A DNA stretch of 35,292 bases from a virus: the IMG/VR virus record IMGVR_UViG_3300044718_000029, positions 1-35,292 of that record; one strand, 5' to 3'. Made by a program: the position numbers and the translations under genes. Positions 5,766 through 13,516 of this stretch are shown in pieces; the first letter of the stretch is position 1, and the number at the start of each line of letters is the position of its first letter. Below the pieces are notes generated by a model. That model was given only the letters and a program-made list of their open reading frames with translations, was not told the DNA's origin and did no database searches.

Positions 5766-8700
5766 CTACCACTCCCAGGACGCGACGGGGTGATCCTCGG
5801 TCGCTTCTGCGTCCGCGAGGGCCTGATCCGCCGCATGCCACTGCCCGAGCCGACCGGCGTGCTCCTCGGCTTCGCGCGCTGCCTCCCACGCCACCCGCTG
5901 CGCCATCTCCTCCAACGCCCGGTGAGCCTCCTCGACGGCCTGCCGGGTCGTGTCCACGTCCGGCACCCGCGTCCAGCCCTCGGAGTTCTCGTCGAAGGCA
6001 GGATCGCCGGCGGCCGCGCCGCGAATGTCGGGGACCGGGATCTCCGCGACCATCACGGGACGCTCCTCGACCGGCGTCTCCCGCTCGACCGCGAGCTCGT
6101 CGACGTCCGCGTCGGTGACCACCTGCAGCGGCTCCTCAACCGCACGCTCCTCGCGGTGCGCAGTAAGCCACTCCTCCGCCGTGACCCGCTCGTCGGCTGA
6201 GTCCGGGTCGATACCCCGCGACGCCAACTCAAGCCGCGCCCGGTCCGCGTGGTACCTCGTCACCGCGGTGTGCACGAACCACTCCGCGCGCACGTTATCC
6301 GCTGCGAGCAACGCCGCGGCCTGCTCCTGCAGCACCACAGCACGCGCATCCGCGGCCGCTGCCTCCCCTGCCAGCCGGGTCCGCTCCGTCTGGTCGTCGC
6401 TGACCTCCGCGCGGACCCCGAGCAGAGTCGCGTCCGCTTGAGCGTCTTCCGCCGCGCGTGCCGTCCCGCCCGCGTCCTTCGCCACGTACGGCGGAGCCCA
6501 CGCGAGCTCCCGCTCGTAGGCCCGCACCTGCACCCGGAGGGCACCGTCGGACAGCTCCCACTCCTCGCGGGTGTCTTCCGGGCAGCCCAGAGCCCGATAC
6601 GACGCGCGCCAGGAGGCGTACTCCTCGACCCGTTGACGTGGCGGGGCACCTGGCAGGGCGACCGCGTCGTCGGTGTGCGCGGCGTGCTCCCGATGCGCAG
6701 CGACAACGCCGGCGCGCTCCACCCACTCCGCGCGCTCGTCACGACCGTCTGGGACGAGCCCGAACGCTTCGACCGCCCACTGCGGGCCCTCCTGCGCTGC
6801 CTGCTCCCCGAGCTCGTCGCGCCGGTGGTGCGCGGCTTGCGCAAGGTCGTCGAGGTGCTGCTGGTACGCCGGGTCCGCGACCTTCGGCACCCAGTCAGCG
6901 GGACTGTCACCCGCCGGGTCGAGGTCGACTCGGTCGGTGATCCGGTGGTGCAGGACGCTCGCAATGCTCCGGGCGTTGCCGAGTTCCCGCTCCACCACCG
7001 CGCCCGTGAGGACGTCCAGCGGGTCATGCCCGGCGACCTCGGCTTGCCGGAGCACCCGGGAGAGCGTCGCGGTGTTCTCGTCGAGGGTCAGTGCCATGCG
7101 CTGCGACTCGGAGATCACGTCTCGGTCGAGGAGGTGGTCGAGCAGGGCCTCAGTCCGACCCACGGCTTGCCGCTCGGCGACCTCGGCCAGCCGCTCCATA
7201 GCGGTCCGCACGGACCTCATTTCTCGAGAAGACTCCTCCGCCTCGACCAGCGCAGCGCGGTCACCACTGCCGTCCTCATGGGAGCGGTCGAGCACGGCCA
7301 GCGGGTCGACTCGCTCGATCGTCTGCCCCGGCCGCACATCGGTCGCGTCGGCGATGGTCTGCACGTACGCGGTGTTCGAGTCCCGCCCGCGGGTCATCTC
7401 GACGTACTGCGCGGATCGGCCGGTGTTCGAGGTGGCTACGGAGTGGCTGGTGTCGACGGTGGTGCCCTCGACGGAGTGCACGGTGCTCGCGTAGCCGAGC
7501 GCGAGATCCTTCGCGACGTACTCCGCGGGCAGGACGAGACGGTCGCCGAGCTGCTCACCGTCCGCGCCATGGCCGGCCACGTGGGCGACGTCGAGCCCGC
7601 CGTCGGCCCGCACGCCGAGGACGCGGTACTGCTCCCGGGTGACCGGGCCTCGCCGGTTCCCCTCGTGCCCGGCCAGCTCCCACGCCAGCCGCCGTGCCTC
7701 GACGAGATCCCCGACGCCGGCCGTGGTGCCCTGCCGACCGAGCGTCACCCCGTGCTCCGTGACCTTCCCGAGCTCGACGAGCTCCGCGCGAACCCGAGCG
7801 GACACCTCCGCTGCCTGATCGTTGGTGTCGACCAGCAGCCGCGTGTCCCGACCGGTGAGGTAGTCCGCGAGGTACCCCTTCACTGCCGCACCTGCAGCGT
7901 CCGCGTACGTGCCCCCGTCGACGATCCGCCCGTGCTTGCGGTACTCCACCAACGCCGACACATCGCCCTCGCGGAGCCGCAACCCCGCCGCTGCCTCCCA
8001 CTCGTGCGTGAACCGACGAGGCTCCGTCAACCGGTAGGAGATCCCGGTCGCCTCGACCATGCTCATCGCCCCACCTGCACCGACCGCGGCCAACTGCCGG
8101 TGGTCACCCGCGAGGAGCAGCTTCGCCCCGGCCGCGTGCACGTGCTCCCGGATCGCTGCGACGGCCGGTGTGTTCGCCATCGACGACTCGTCCAGCACAA
8201 CCAAATCACCGGCCCGTAGCGCGAGACCCTGATCGGCGGGGTTGGTGCCGCCGCCGGCGAGACGTTCCTGCGCGTTGAGCCACGCGGTCACATTGCGCGC
8301 GGTGAGACCCACCTCCGCGAGCTCCTCCGTGGCGATCTGAGCGGTGGCCAGCCCGAAACACCGCTGCCGCGCACCACCCCATAGGCCGGGGTCCGTCCAC
8401 GCCCGGGCCACCGCACCCACCACCCGGGTCTTACCGGTCCCGGCGGGCCCGACGAGCGACTCGACGTACGCACCGGAGGTCAGGATCCCCTCGATCGCCG
8501 CTGCCTGATCTTTCGCGAGCACGAAGCCCGTCTCCGTGAGGGACGCGGTGAAGAACGCCGCCAGCTCCGCGTTAGTCGCCGTGGCGCCGCGCTCAACGCT
8601 CGCAGCGCGGATAGCCCGCTCGGACCGTAGGTGGTCATTCGAGGCGTACAGCTCCGTACCGGGCCGCTGATGACTCGACAACCCGTTCGCTAACCGCTCC

Positions 8701-10112
8701 GCGTCCGGCAACGTCGCCGCACCGGGCGCCTCAGCGGTCAGCTTCGAGCAGTGCTCCCCGATGCCCTCACCGGCCAGCCCGGACACGAGCTCCTCGACCT
8801 CCGCGGCAGTGAGCCCACCCAGGTAGTCAGGCAACGCGGAGTCAACGGCCCGGATCACGTCGGCCTCATGGAACCGTGACTGCACCGCTTGTGCCTTCGC
8901 GACCGCCATCTCCCGGACCGCTTTCGGGTCGAACTCGCCGGCGACCTGCTCACGGTCAGCCGCCCGCAACGCAGCCCACGCGACACCCGCGAGCCCACTG
9001 TCGACGTCCGCGAGGAGACCATCGGAGGTCTCCCGGACCATCCGATCCCACCGGGCGAGCCGCTCGTCGACCGTCTCCCCGGCGTGCTCTTTACCCGGCC
9101 GCGTCGCGAGGGTCGCGACCTTCGACAGCCGGTACAGCTCCAAGGCGTTCGGGGCCCGCCCGCGCTGCGCCTCGAACCGCTCGACGAGCTGCGCCGTCTT
9201 CGGTGTGATCGCCCGGGTACGAGACGAGAACAGGTCGATCACCCGCTGATCGACACCCACGATCTCCCGGGCCTGCCCGTCTGGCCGCTCCGCGACGGTC
9301 ACGCCGAGCGTGCTCACCAACCGCTCGAACATGACCCGGTCACCGATCGCCCCTGCAGCGCCCTTGTGCAGCTTGACGGCGTCCCAGTCGATCGCCCGCC
9401 ACTTCCCGTCCGGGCCCTGCACCTTGTTCAGGATCGCGTTGTGGATGTGGAGCTGCGGGTCGTGGTTGCGGGAGTCGTGCTGAAAGAACGACGCGACGGT
9501 CCATGCGTGGGCGTCTTGCCAGGTGCCGCTGGCTGGCCCGTGGTGCCCGGTGCGGGTGTACCCCCCGTGGCGCGCGAGGTAGTCGACCGACGCCGCGCTG
9601 CCCACCCGGACGGCGTCCTCGACGGCCCGCCGGTGTGCCGCCCATTGCAGGGCAGCGTCGAGGTCACCTCTGGCCCGGGCTTGCATCTCCTGCGCCTCGA
9701 ACGCGAAGAACAGCACCGTGACCGACTTCGGTGGCGAGAACGTCGCGTCGTAGAACGCCACGGTCTCCCGCGCTTCCTTCCCCGCCGAGACGCGCATGAG
9801 TTCCCGCTCCTCCGCCGAGGCGTGCGGGTTGGCCTCCAACTTCCGCGCGTACAGCTCCTCGGCCTTCGAGTAGTTCCGCCGCGCGTTACCGAGCACGGTC
9901 TCCCCGTCCCGTGGGTCGAGGAACTGCCCGTAGAGGCCTGCGATCACCTCGGCGTTGACCTCACCGGCCAGCCCGAGCGCCGTCGCACCCAGCCCGGACC
10001 ACACACCGGGAGGCTCACCGGCGGCTACGGCGTCGCTGTAATAGGCCTCGCGACCAGCGGCAACCGACTCCGTGAGGTAGTCGATGGAGTGCCCGATAGA
10101 GAAGCTCAACAC
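5766..10112 (-). CDS. MobF-type relaxase with SF1 helicase domain (TrwC/TraA-like)
   Basis: A 1448-residue conjugative relaxase. The N-terminal TrwC domain has tandem tyrosines Y24-Y25 (AYYSD), candidates for the nicking residue, a FYDATFSPPKSVTVL motif (about 120-134), and the three-histidine metal site FQHDSRNHDPQLHIHN (H212, H222, H224). The RecD/TraI-type helicase has Walker A GPAGTGKT (555-562), Walker B VVLDESSM (about 637-644) and a C-terminal HSVEGTTVDTSHSVA...YVEMTRGR block. A long charged helical tail follows. The protein would nick at an oriT and unwind the strand for transfer. The GTG start overlaps the end of an upstream frame. No secretion, coupling-protein or TraB/FtsK gene is in the element, so it could at most be mobilised, or it may have been adapted for replication. 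All catalytic residues appear intact. Confidence 0.93.
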   Translation of the reverse strand: MLSFSIGHSIDYLTESVAAGREAYYSDAVAAGEPPGVWSGLGATALGLAGEVNAEVIAGLYGQFLDPRDGETVLGNARRNYSKAEELYARKLEANPHASAEERELMRVSAGKEARETVAFYDATFSPPKSVTVLFFAFEAQEMQARARGDLDAALQWAAHRRAVEDAVRVGSAASVDYLARHGGYTRTGHHGPASGTWQDAHAWTVASFFQHDSRNHDPQLHIHNAILNKVQGPDGKWRAIDWDAVKLHKGAAGAIGDRVMFERLVSTLGVTVAERPDGQAREIVGVDQRVIDLFSSRTRAITPKTAQLVERFEAQRGRAPNALELYRLSKVATLATRPGKEHAGETVDERLARWDRMVRETSDGLLADVDSGLAGVAWAALRAADREQVAGEFDPKAVREMAVAKAQAVQSRFHEADVIRAVDSALPDYLGGLTAAEVEELVSGLAGEGIGEHCSKLTAEAPGAATLPDAERLANGLSSHQRPGTELYASNDHLRSERAIRAASVERGATATNAELAAFFTASLTETGFVLAKDQAAAIEGILTSGAYVESLVGPAGTGKTRVVGAVARAWTDPGLWGGARQRCFGLATAQIATEELAEVGLTARNVTAWLNAQERLAGGGTNPADQGLALRAGDLVVLDESSMANTPAVAAIREHVHAAGAKLLLAGDHRQLAAVGAGGAMSMVEATGISYRLTEPRRFTHEWEAAAGLRLREGDVSALVEYRKHGRIVDGGTYADAAGAAVKGYLADYLTGRDTRLLVDTNDQAAEVSARVRAELVELGKVTEHGVTLGRQGTTAGVGDLVEARRLAWELAGHEGNRRGPVTREQYRVLGVRADGGLDVAHVAGHGADGEQLGDRLVLPAEYVAKDLALGYASTVHSVEGTTVDTSHSVATSNTGRSAQYVEMTRGRDSNTAYVQTIADATDVRPGQTIERVDPLAVLDRSHEDGSGDRAALVEAEESSREMRSVRTAMERLAEVAERQAVGRTEALLDHLLDRDVISESQRMALTLDENTATLSRVLRQAEVAGHDPLDVLTGAVVERELGNARSIASVLHHRITDRVDLDPAGDSPADWVPKVADPAYQQHLDDLAQAAHHRRDELGEQAAQEGPQWAVEAFGLVPDGRDERAEWVERAGVVAAHREHAAHTDDAVALPGAPPRQRVEEYASWRASYRALGCPEDTREEWELSDGALRVQVRAYERELAWAPPYVAKDAGGTARAAEDAQADATLLGVRAEVSDDQTERTRLAGEAAAADARAVVLQEQAAALLAADNVRAEWFVHTAVTRYHADRARLELASRGIDPDSADERVTAEEWLTAHREERAVEEPLQVVTDADVDELAVERETPVEERPVMVAEIPVPDIRGAAAGDPAFDENSEGWTRVPDVDTTRQAVEEAHRALEEMAQRVAWEAAREAEEHAGRLGQWHAADQALADAEATEDHPVASWEW

Positions 10113-10495
10113 GGAGCGTCACCGCCTTTGATCTGCCCGCAAGCGCAGCGCCGCGGGGGGTTCGGTTGGCCGACGGATCGGTGATGCATGGGTCTGTGCT
10201 CTGTTCTGGCGATCTTGGTGTGTGTCTTGGTGGTGTTCTCTGTGCTCTCTGGTCTTGGTGTCGTGTTGCGCTCTGTAACTAGTTCGTGGTGTCTGGTCTT
10301 GCGCTGCTGATGACTGTGAGTTGTGTCTGCTGGTGGTGTGCTGGTGATGCTGGTGTCCTCGTCGTGGTGGTCGGCTCGGTCGTTGGAGTGCTGGTCTGGT
10401 CTTGTGCCGCTGAGTTGCCGAGGTGTTCTGGTGTCGAGCTGGTGGCCGTGCGTGAGGTGGTGGCTACAGCGGGCCTCTGGTGGATGGGACGGCAC
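10106..10495 (-). CDS. Possible 129-residue leader ORF before the relaxase
   Basis: An open frame, His/Thr/Arg/Gln-rich and mostly low-complexity, ends PRRCACGQIKGGDAPC, and its stop overlaps the relaxase start (GTGTTGA). That overlap and the tidy Cys-containing end argue for translation of at least the 3' part; an internal ATG gives a 27-residue peptide MHHRSVGQPNPPRR... The biased composition comes from the C/A-rich strand and could equally be chance in a non-coding leader. No ribosome binding site is clear. Confidence 0.3.
   Translation of the reverse strand: MPSHPPEARCSHHLTHGHQLDTRTPRQLSGTRPDQHSNDRADHHDEDTSITSTPPADTTHSHQQRKTRHHELVTERNTTPRPESTENTTKTHTKIARTEHRPMHHRSVGQPNPPRRCACGQIKGGDAPC
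10190..10480. other. G/T-rich low-complexity strip upstream of the relaxase
   Basis: About 290 bases of the + strand are almost free of A and dominated by TGGTG, GTCTG and CTCTG words; the - strand (relaxase sense) is correspondingly C/A-rich and G-poor. RNA made towards the relaxase would be unstructured and C-rich, the character of a Rho utilisation site. Single-strand-like skew is also seen near transfer and replication origins. The neighbouring genes show no such bias. Confidence 0.5.
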
Positions 10496-10687
10496 CCGGG
10501 AGCAGGTCTGCTGGGCTCAGACGGGCTCTCAGGGCCTCATCGCGTCCAGCGCGGCGGAGTGTGATCACTGGCCCTCCTCGACGTCCGGGTCTGAGTAAGC
10601 CGAAGGGCCGACCCCCGGGAGGTCTGGCTGCGCACCCCGTGGGACCGGCCCTGCGTCGCTCTGGTCGTTCGCCCGCTCCCCGGCTAG

Positions 10688-11240
10688 TCGACCGGTCGCG
10701 GGTGGGTGGGCAGCGGGTGGCGCGGGTGAATCGCCCGCCTCATCGCCCGCCCGGTCGCCCGGGCACCCAGCGGGAGAGGAGCGGCGTCACCCACCGCCCA
10801 CCCGGTAGGTCACCCACAACCGCACAAGCACCCGGCCGCGTCCAGTCGACCGACCGCCGCCCGGTTCGCCCGGTCGATTACGCGGAGGGACTCACCCGGG
10901 AACCCACACCCGCAGGTGTCAGGGTCGTCCCAGTCGCCCCACCCGCAGCCGCACCCAGCGGTCGGGCGGGTGACGGCGGGTGACGCGGTGAGCTGCGGGG
11001 ATGCGCCGGTCCGTACGTCGGTCGCGTTCATGGTTGGCACCTTTCTCGATTGACGGGGGATAGCGGTAGATCGACCGCCCGGAGTGGGCGATCTATGACC
11101 CGCCCACCTACTGCCCGGGCGAAACGGGCGGTCGAGGGTGGAGTCGGTCGATGGGTGACCCGGCGGGTGATGGTCGACCGACCGGTCGATGGTCGAGCGG
11201 GAGACCCGGGCGGGCGATGGGAGACCGAGCGGGCGGTCGA
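10688..11240. repeat. Cluster of TCGACCG / CGGTCGA repeats
   Basis: At least nine copies of the heptamer in both orientations occur at about 10688, 10846, 10871, 11071, 11129, 11145, 11174 (a compound copy to 11196) and 11234. The 10-bp palindrome CGACCGGTCG occurs twice, at 10689-10698 and 11178-11187, on either side of the 73-residue Cys-rich gene. Interleaved CGGGCG and CCCGCC words add to the repetitiveness. It resembles a multi-site binding region (oriT, partition site or operator). The stretch 10496-10809 otherwise contains no gene I can support. Confidence 0.5.
10810..11031 (-). CDS. 73-residue Cys/Gly-rich protein
   Basis: Starts at ATG 11031 behind GAAAGGT; the upstream in-frame extension falls in the repeat field and is unlikely to be coding. 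The product has three Cys clusters, GCGCGWGDWDDPDTCGCGF and AGCLCGCG at the very end, around a helix RVIDRANRAAVGRLDAAG. Seven cysteines in 73 residues suggest a zinc-binding or redox-sensitive fold. I do not recognise a named family. It lies upstream of the relaxase on the same strand and inside the repeat cluster, so a DNA-binding accessory of the transfer module is possible but unproven. Confidence 0.6.
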   Translation of the reverse strand: MNATDVRTGASPQLTASPAVTRPTAGCGCGWGDWDDPDTCGCGFPGESLRVIDRANRAAVGRLDAAGCLCGCG

Positions 11241-11261
11241 TCTCCCGCTGACGTCGCCCGC

Positions 11262-11477
11262 TCATCCCAACCACTCCCCGAGAAGGTCGAATAGTGCGGT
11301 CGCGGCGGTCTCATCGAGGACGACCACGCACCCGCCAGTGACGTGCGGGTCGAGGACGATCTCGCCATCCGGGGTCTTGGCGACCCCGAGGTTGCAGAAT
11401 CCTCGGCACCCGCCGTGCGTCTGGCACGTGCTGGGAATCGTCCGGCGGTTGCGGTCTCGTGGGGGTAGCTCACCCAT
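11262..11477 (-). CDS. 71-residue small Cys-containing protein
   Basis: ATG 11477 follows a good ribosome binding site (GAGAGGTGG, five bases away); an earlier in-frame start at 11534 lacks one. The product has TCQTHGGCRGFCNLGVAKTPDGEIVLDPHV, then GGCVVVLDETAATALFDLLGEWLG. Four cysteines and two histidines could bind a metal. The C-terminal helix resembles the last helix of small DUF397-like or regulator-associated proteins, but I cannot assign it. It is divergent from the DUF6879/XRE operon and shares an intergenic region of about 170 bp with it, so the XRE protein may control both. Confidence 0.65.
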   Translation of the reverse strand: MGELPPRDRNRRTIPSTCQTHGGCRGFCNLGVAKTPDGEIVLDPHVTGGCVVVLDETAATALFDLLGEWLG

Positions 11478-11546
11478 CACTGCCACCTCTCGCCGTTGTT
11501 CGTATCGACCACGAATCAACCTTAATTTACCCATGACACTAGCAGG

Positions 11547-11571
11547 TTGAACTGGGATAAAATTGGTTCAA
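11547..11571. promoter_or_regulatory. Candidate operator in the divergent promoter region
   Basis: TTGAAC (11547-11552) and GTTCAA (11566-11571) form an inverted pair with a 13-bp A+T-rich spacer containing TAAAAT. A second -10-like hexamer, TATAGA, follows at about 11579. The interval 11478-11650 separates the 71-residue gene from the 68-residue gene and is the lowest-G+C part of the area, so it probably holds promoters for both. Control by the XRE regulator is inference. Confidence 0.45.
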
Positions 11572-11650
11572 ACGTGGTATAGATGACAGCGGAGCGGGAG
11601 GTCAGCCACGATGGCGACGGTTCGGCCAACATTCGACCGAGAGGACCTCG

Positions 11651-11857
11651 ATGAAGCTCACACTGCTGGCAAAGGACAACTCCTCAGGCCGGGAGGGCTG
11701 CCCGTCGGTCTACTGCGCCGAGGATGGCTCGCTGGTCGTACAGGGAGACCTGCTGGACTCGACGACCGAGGCGAACCTGCTCAACGTGCTGCCCGGCGAA
11801 GGCGCGGTACGCATCAAGCCGGAGATCGTGCGCGAAGCACTCGCTCGCTTGACGTGA
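11651..11857 (+). CDS. 68-residue protein, first gene of the DUF6879/XRE operon
   Basis: Begins MKLTLLAKDNSSGREGCPSVY after the ribosome binding site GAGAGGA. The rest, EDGSLVVQGDLLDSTTEANLLNVLPGEGAVRIKPEIVREAL, is a small folded protein without membrane segments. I know this arrangement, short protein then DUF6879 then XRE/DUF5753, as a recurrent actinobacterial cassette of unknown role. The stop overlaps the next start (TGATG). A longer frame from 11611 passes through this stretch in another phase and is not a gene. Confidence 0.75.
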   Translation: MKLTLLAKDNSSGREGCPSVYCAEDGSLVVQGDLLDSTTEANLLNVLPGEGAVRIKPEIVREALARLT

Positions 11858-12426
11858 TGCTGCCGGGTGTTGCGGAGCTGCGTGAGCAATTCCGCACCTT
11901 CCGGTACTCAGCGTTCCGCCTAGAAACCTTGCAGGCCTACGCCGGCTCCGACGAGGACCCCGCGCGGCTCGCCTTCCAGCGGGGCGACCTAACACCGCCC
12001 CCAGACCCACACCAGGAACAGTGGCTCGCCATGCTCCGCGGACACCGCGACGCCGGCCGTACCCAACAGCGGGTGCACATCGTGCGCGAGCCACTGTCCG
12101 ATTACCTGGCATTCGAGCTCACCTGGGAATACGGCCCCCATGTGGCCGCGGGAGAGGACATCCGCATCATCCCGGTCACCGACACATGGCCCGTCGACGT
12201 GCCCGGCAGGGACTTCTGGCTGTTCGACTCCCAGCAATTGTTCGATCTGAACTACGACGTGGCCGGCAACTGGCTCGGCGTCCAACACAACACAGACCCG
12301 GTAGCGGTAGCGCGTGCGGGTTTCGTCCGTGATGCCGCGCTTCACCAGTCCACGCCCTGGGCTGACTACATGGCGACTAAACCTGCGTTGCTGCAACGGC
12401 TGCCGAGGGGTGATGACGATGCCTAA
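11857..12426 (+). CDS. DUF6879 family protein
   Basis: 189 residues from ATG 11857 (GTG 11854 is also in frame). Conserved features include RYSAFRLETLQAY near the start, GRTQQRVHIVREPLSDYLAFELTW in the middle, and a C-terminal DFWLFDSQQLFDLNYDVAGNWLG block. This matches the DUF6879 family found next to XRE/DUF5753 regulators throughout actinobacteria. No biochemical function is established as far as I know. It overlaps its upstream partner by one base and the downstream regulator by about eight bases, so all three are co-translated. Confidence 0.8.
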   Translation: MLPGVAELREQFRTFRYSAFRLETLQAYAGSDEDPARLAFQRGDLTPPPDPHQEQWLAMLRGHRDAGRTQQRVHIVREPLSDYLAFELTWEYGPHVAAGEDIRIIPVTDTWPVDVPGRDFWLFDSQQLFDLNYDVAGNWLGVQHNTDPVAVARAGFVRDAALHQSTPWADYMATKPALLQRLPRGDDDA

Positions 12427-13282
12427 GGTCAGCCCGCCACGTGCCGCGCTCGGCGCGCGACTGCAAGAACTCCGCGCGAGCAAGTTCCGCTCCGGTGCCG
12501 CACTGGCCCGTCAGCTCGGTTGGGTGCAGACCCGCGTCAACAAGCTGGAGCACGGCTACCAGCTCCCCAGCCCCGCAGACCTAGACGCTTGGGTAGCGGC
12601 CACCGGATCCGGTCCCGACGTTCGTGCCGAGCTGGGAAACCTGCTCACACAAGCGCGGGTCTCGTACACCTCATGGACCGAGGTTTATCGGTCAGGTGGC
12701 ATCGCCGACTGGCAAGCCGACATCGCAACGTCAGAAGCGCAAGCGGGGACGCTCTGCGGGTACCAGCCGTCAATGATCCCGGGCCTACTGCAAACCGTGG
12801 CCTACGCCAGAGAGCTGCTCACGATCCCCGGCGGACCTGTGCTCACAGGCGCGTCGGCTGAGCAGATCGACGCCCTGATCGCCGAGCGGATCAAACGTCA
12901 AGGGCTGCTGTACGAGCCCGGTCGACGAGTGCAGGTGGTGCTTGGTCAGGCCGCGCTCACCGTGCATTTCGGATCCGTCGAGACTCTGCACGCACAGCTG
13001 GACCGTTTAATAGCCCTGTCCGATCTCCCGTCTGTCGACCTGCGGGTGCTGCCCGCCGCAGTGGCGTCACCGGTCATGCCCCTGTCTGGCTTCTGGCTTG
13101 ACGAGGCGGGGGTCTACATCGAGACGTTGAAGGGGGAGCAGACCTTGACTGGCCAGGACGATCTCGCCATGTTCCGCAAGGCCTTCGATCTGCTCCACGC
13201 CGCGTCCGCCGGCGGCCGGGACGCAGTGGCCCTGATCCAGCGTGTCGCCGCTGAGTCACGAGGGCTAAACGCTCTCTCCTAG
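12419..13282 (+). CDS. XRE-family regulator with DUF5753 domain
   Basis: About 287 residues from ATG 12419 (ATG 12413 is an alternative); GAGGGG precedes it. An N-terminal XRE helix-turn-helix (LGARLQELRASKFRSGAALARQLGWVQTRVNKLEHG, about 10-45) is joined to a DUF5753 domain (YQPSMIPGLLQTVAYARELL through to AVALIQRVAAE). DUF5753 proteins in actinobacteria usually work with a small DUF397 or DUF6879-like partner. In this prophage it is the only repressor-like protein, so it is the best candidate for a lysogeny regulator, though such cassettes are also chromosomal developmental regulators. Confidence 0.88.
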   Translation: MPKVSPPRAALGARLQELRASKFRSGAALARQLGWVQTRVNKLEHGYQLPSPADLDAWVAATGSGPDVRAELGNLLTQARVSYTSWTEVYRSGGIADWQADIATSEAQAGTLCGYQPSMIPGLLQTVAYARELLTIPGGPVLTGASAEQIDALIAERIKRQGLLYEPGRRVQVVLGQAALTVHFGSVETLHAQLDRLIALSDLPSVDLRVLPAAVASPVMPLSGFWLDEAGVYIETLKGEQTLTGQDDLAMFRKAFDLLHAASAGGRDAVALIQRVAAESRGLNALS

Positions 13283-13356
13283 CGCCGTCGCGCCGCTCGG
13301 CGTCCGCATGGCCGGCTAGGGGACGGAGGGGCAGGTCGGGCCCAACCCCCCATACG

Positions 13357-13396
13357 AGGTGATCTTTCACCTGCGTGACGGATCGACGCCTCGATC
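13357..13396. promoter_or_regulatory. Two 6-4-6 palindromes before the secreted-protein gene
   Basis: AGGTGA-tctt-TCACCT (13357-13372) and GATCGA-cgcc-TCGATC (13381-13396) have the same 6-4-6 geometry with centres 24 bp apart. They lie in the gap between the XRE gene and the gene at 13517. They may be operators or small stem-loops. Nothing else is evident in 13283-13516. Confidence 0.35.
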
Positions 13397-13516
13397 ACAC
13401 GCCCGCACGATTAGTTCAGTTCTACGACGGTTCCCTCCATGATCCCCGCTGGCCCGGAATCTCGCGAAACGTGGACACCGTGCGCGGTGGCTCCTGGGAG
13501 AGGGAGGAACGCGGTA

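Noticed and set aside
6249-8219. 656-residue open frame on the + strand within the relaxase gene
   Set aside because: It is the antisense phase of a high-G+C coding region; the translation is Arg/Pro/His/Val-rich with no domain, while the - strand has clear relaxase and helicase motifs. The same applies to the 431-residue frame at 8889-10184.
10496-11274. Longer versions of the Cys-rich genes and a + strand 167-residue frame
   Set aside because: Extensions run through the GC-rich repeat field with Arg/Pro/Gly-rich translation; ribosome binding sites support the shorter starts at 11031 and 11477.
4950-11477. A complete conjugation system
   Set aside because: Only a relaxase and small proteins are present; I find no VirB4/VirD4, TraB/FtsK or pilus gene, so self-transfer cannot be claimed.
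11611-12426. 271-residue reading of the DUF6879 gene from an upstream ATG
   Set aside because: The first 82 codons overlap the 68-residue gene in another phase and read as Arg/Gly-rich noise; DUF6879 homology and the TGATG coupling place the start at 11857.
11651-13282. Toxin-antitoxin system
   Set aside because: Gene order is suggestive, but DUF6879 and DUF5753 proteins have no established toxin activity that I know of, and nothing in the residues points to a nuclease or kinase.
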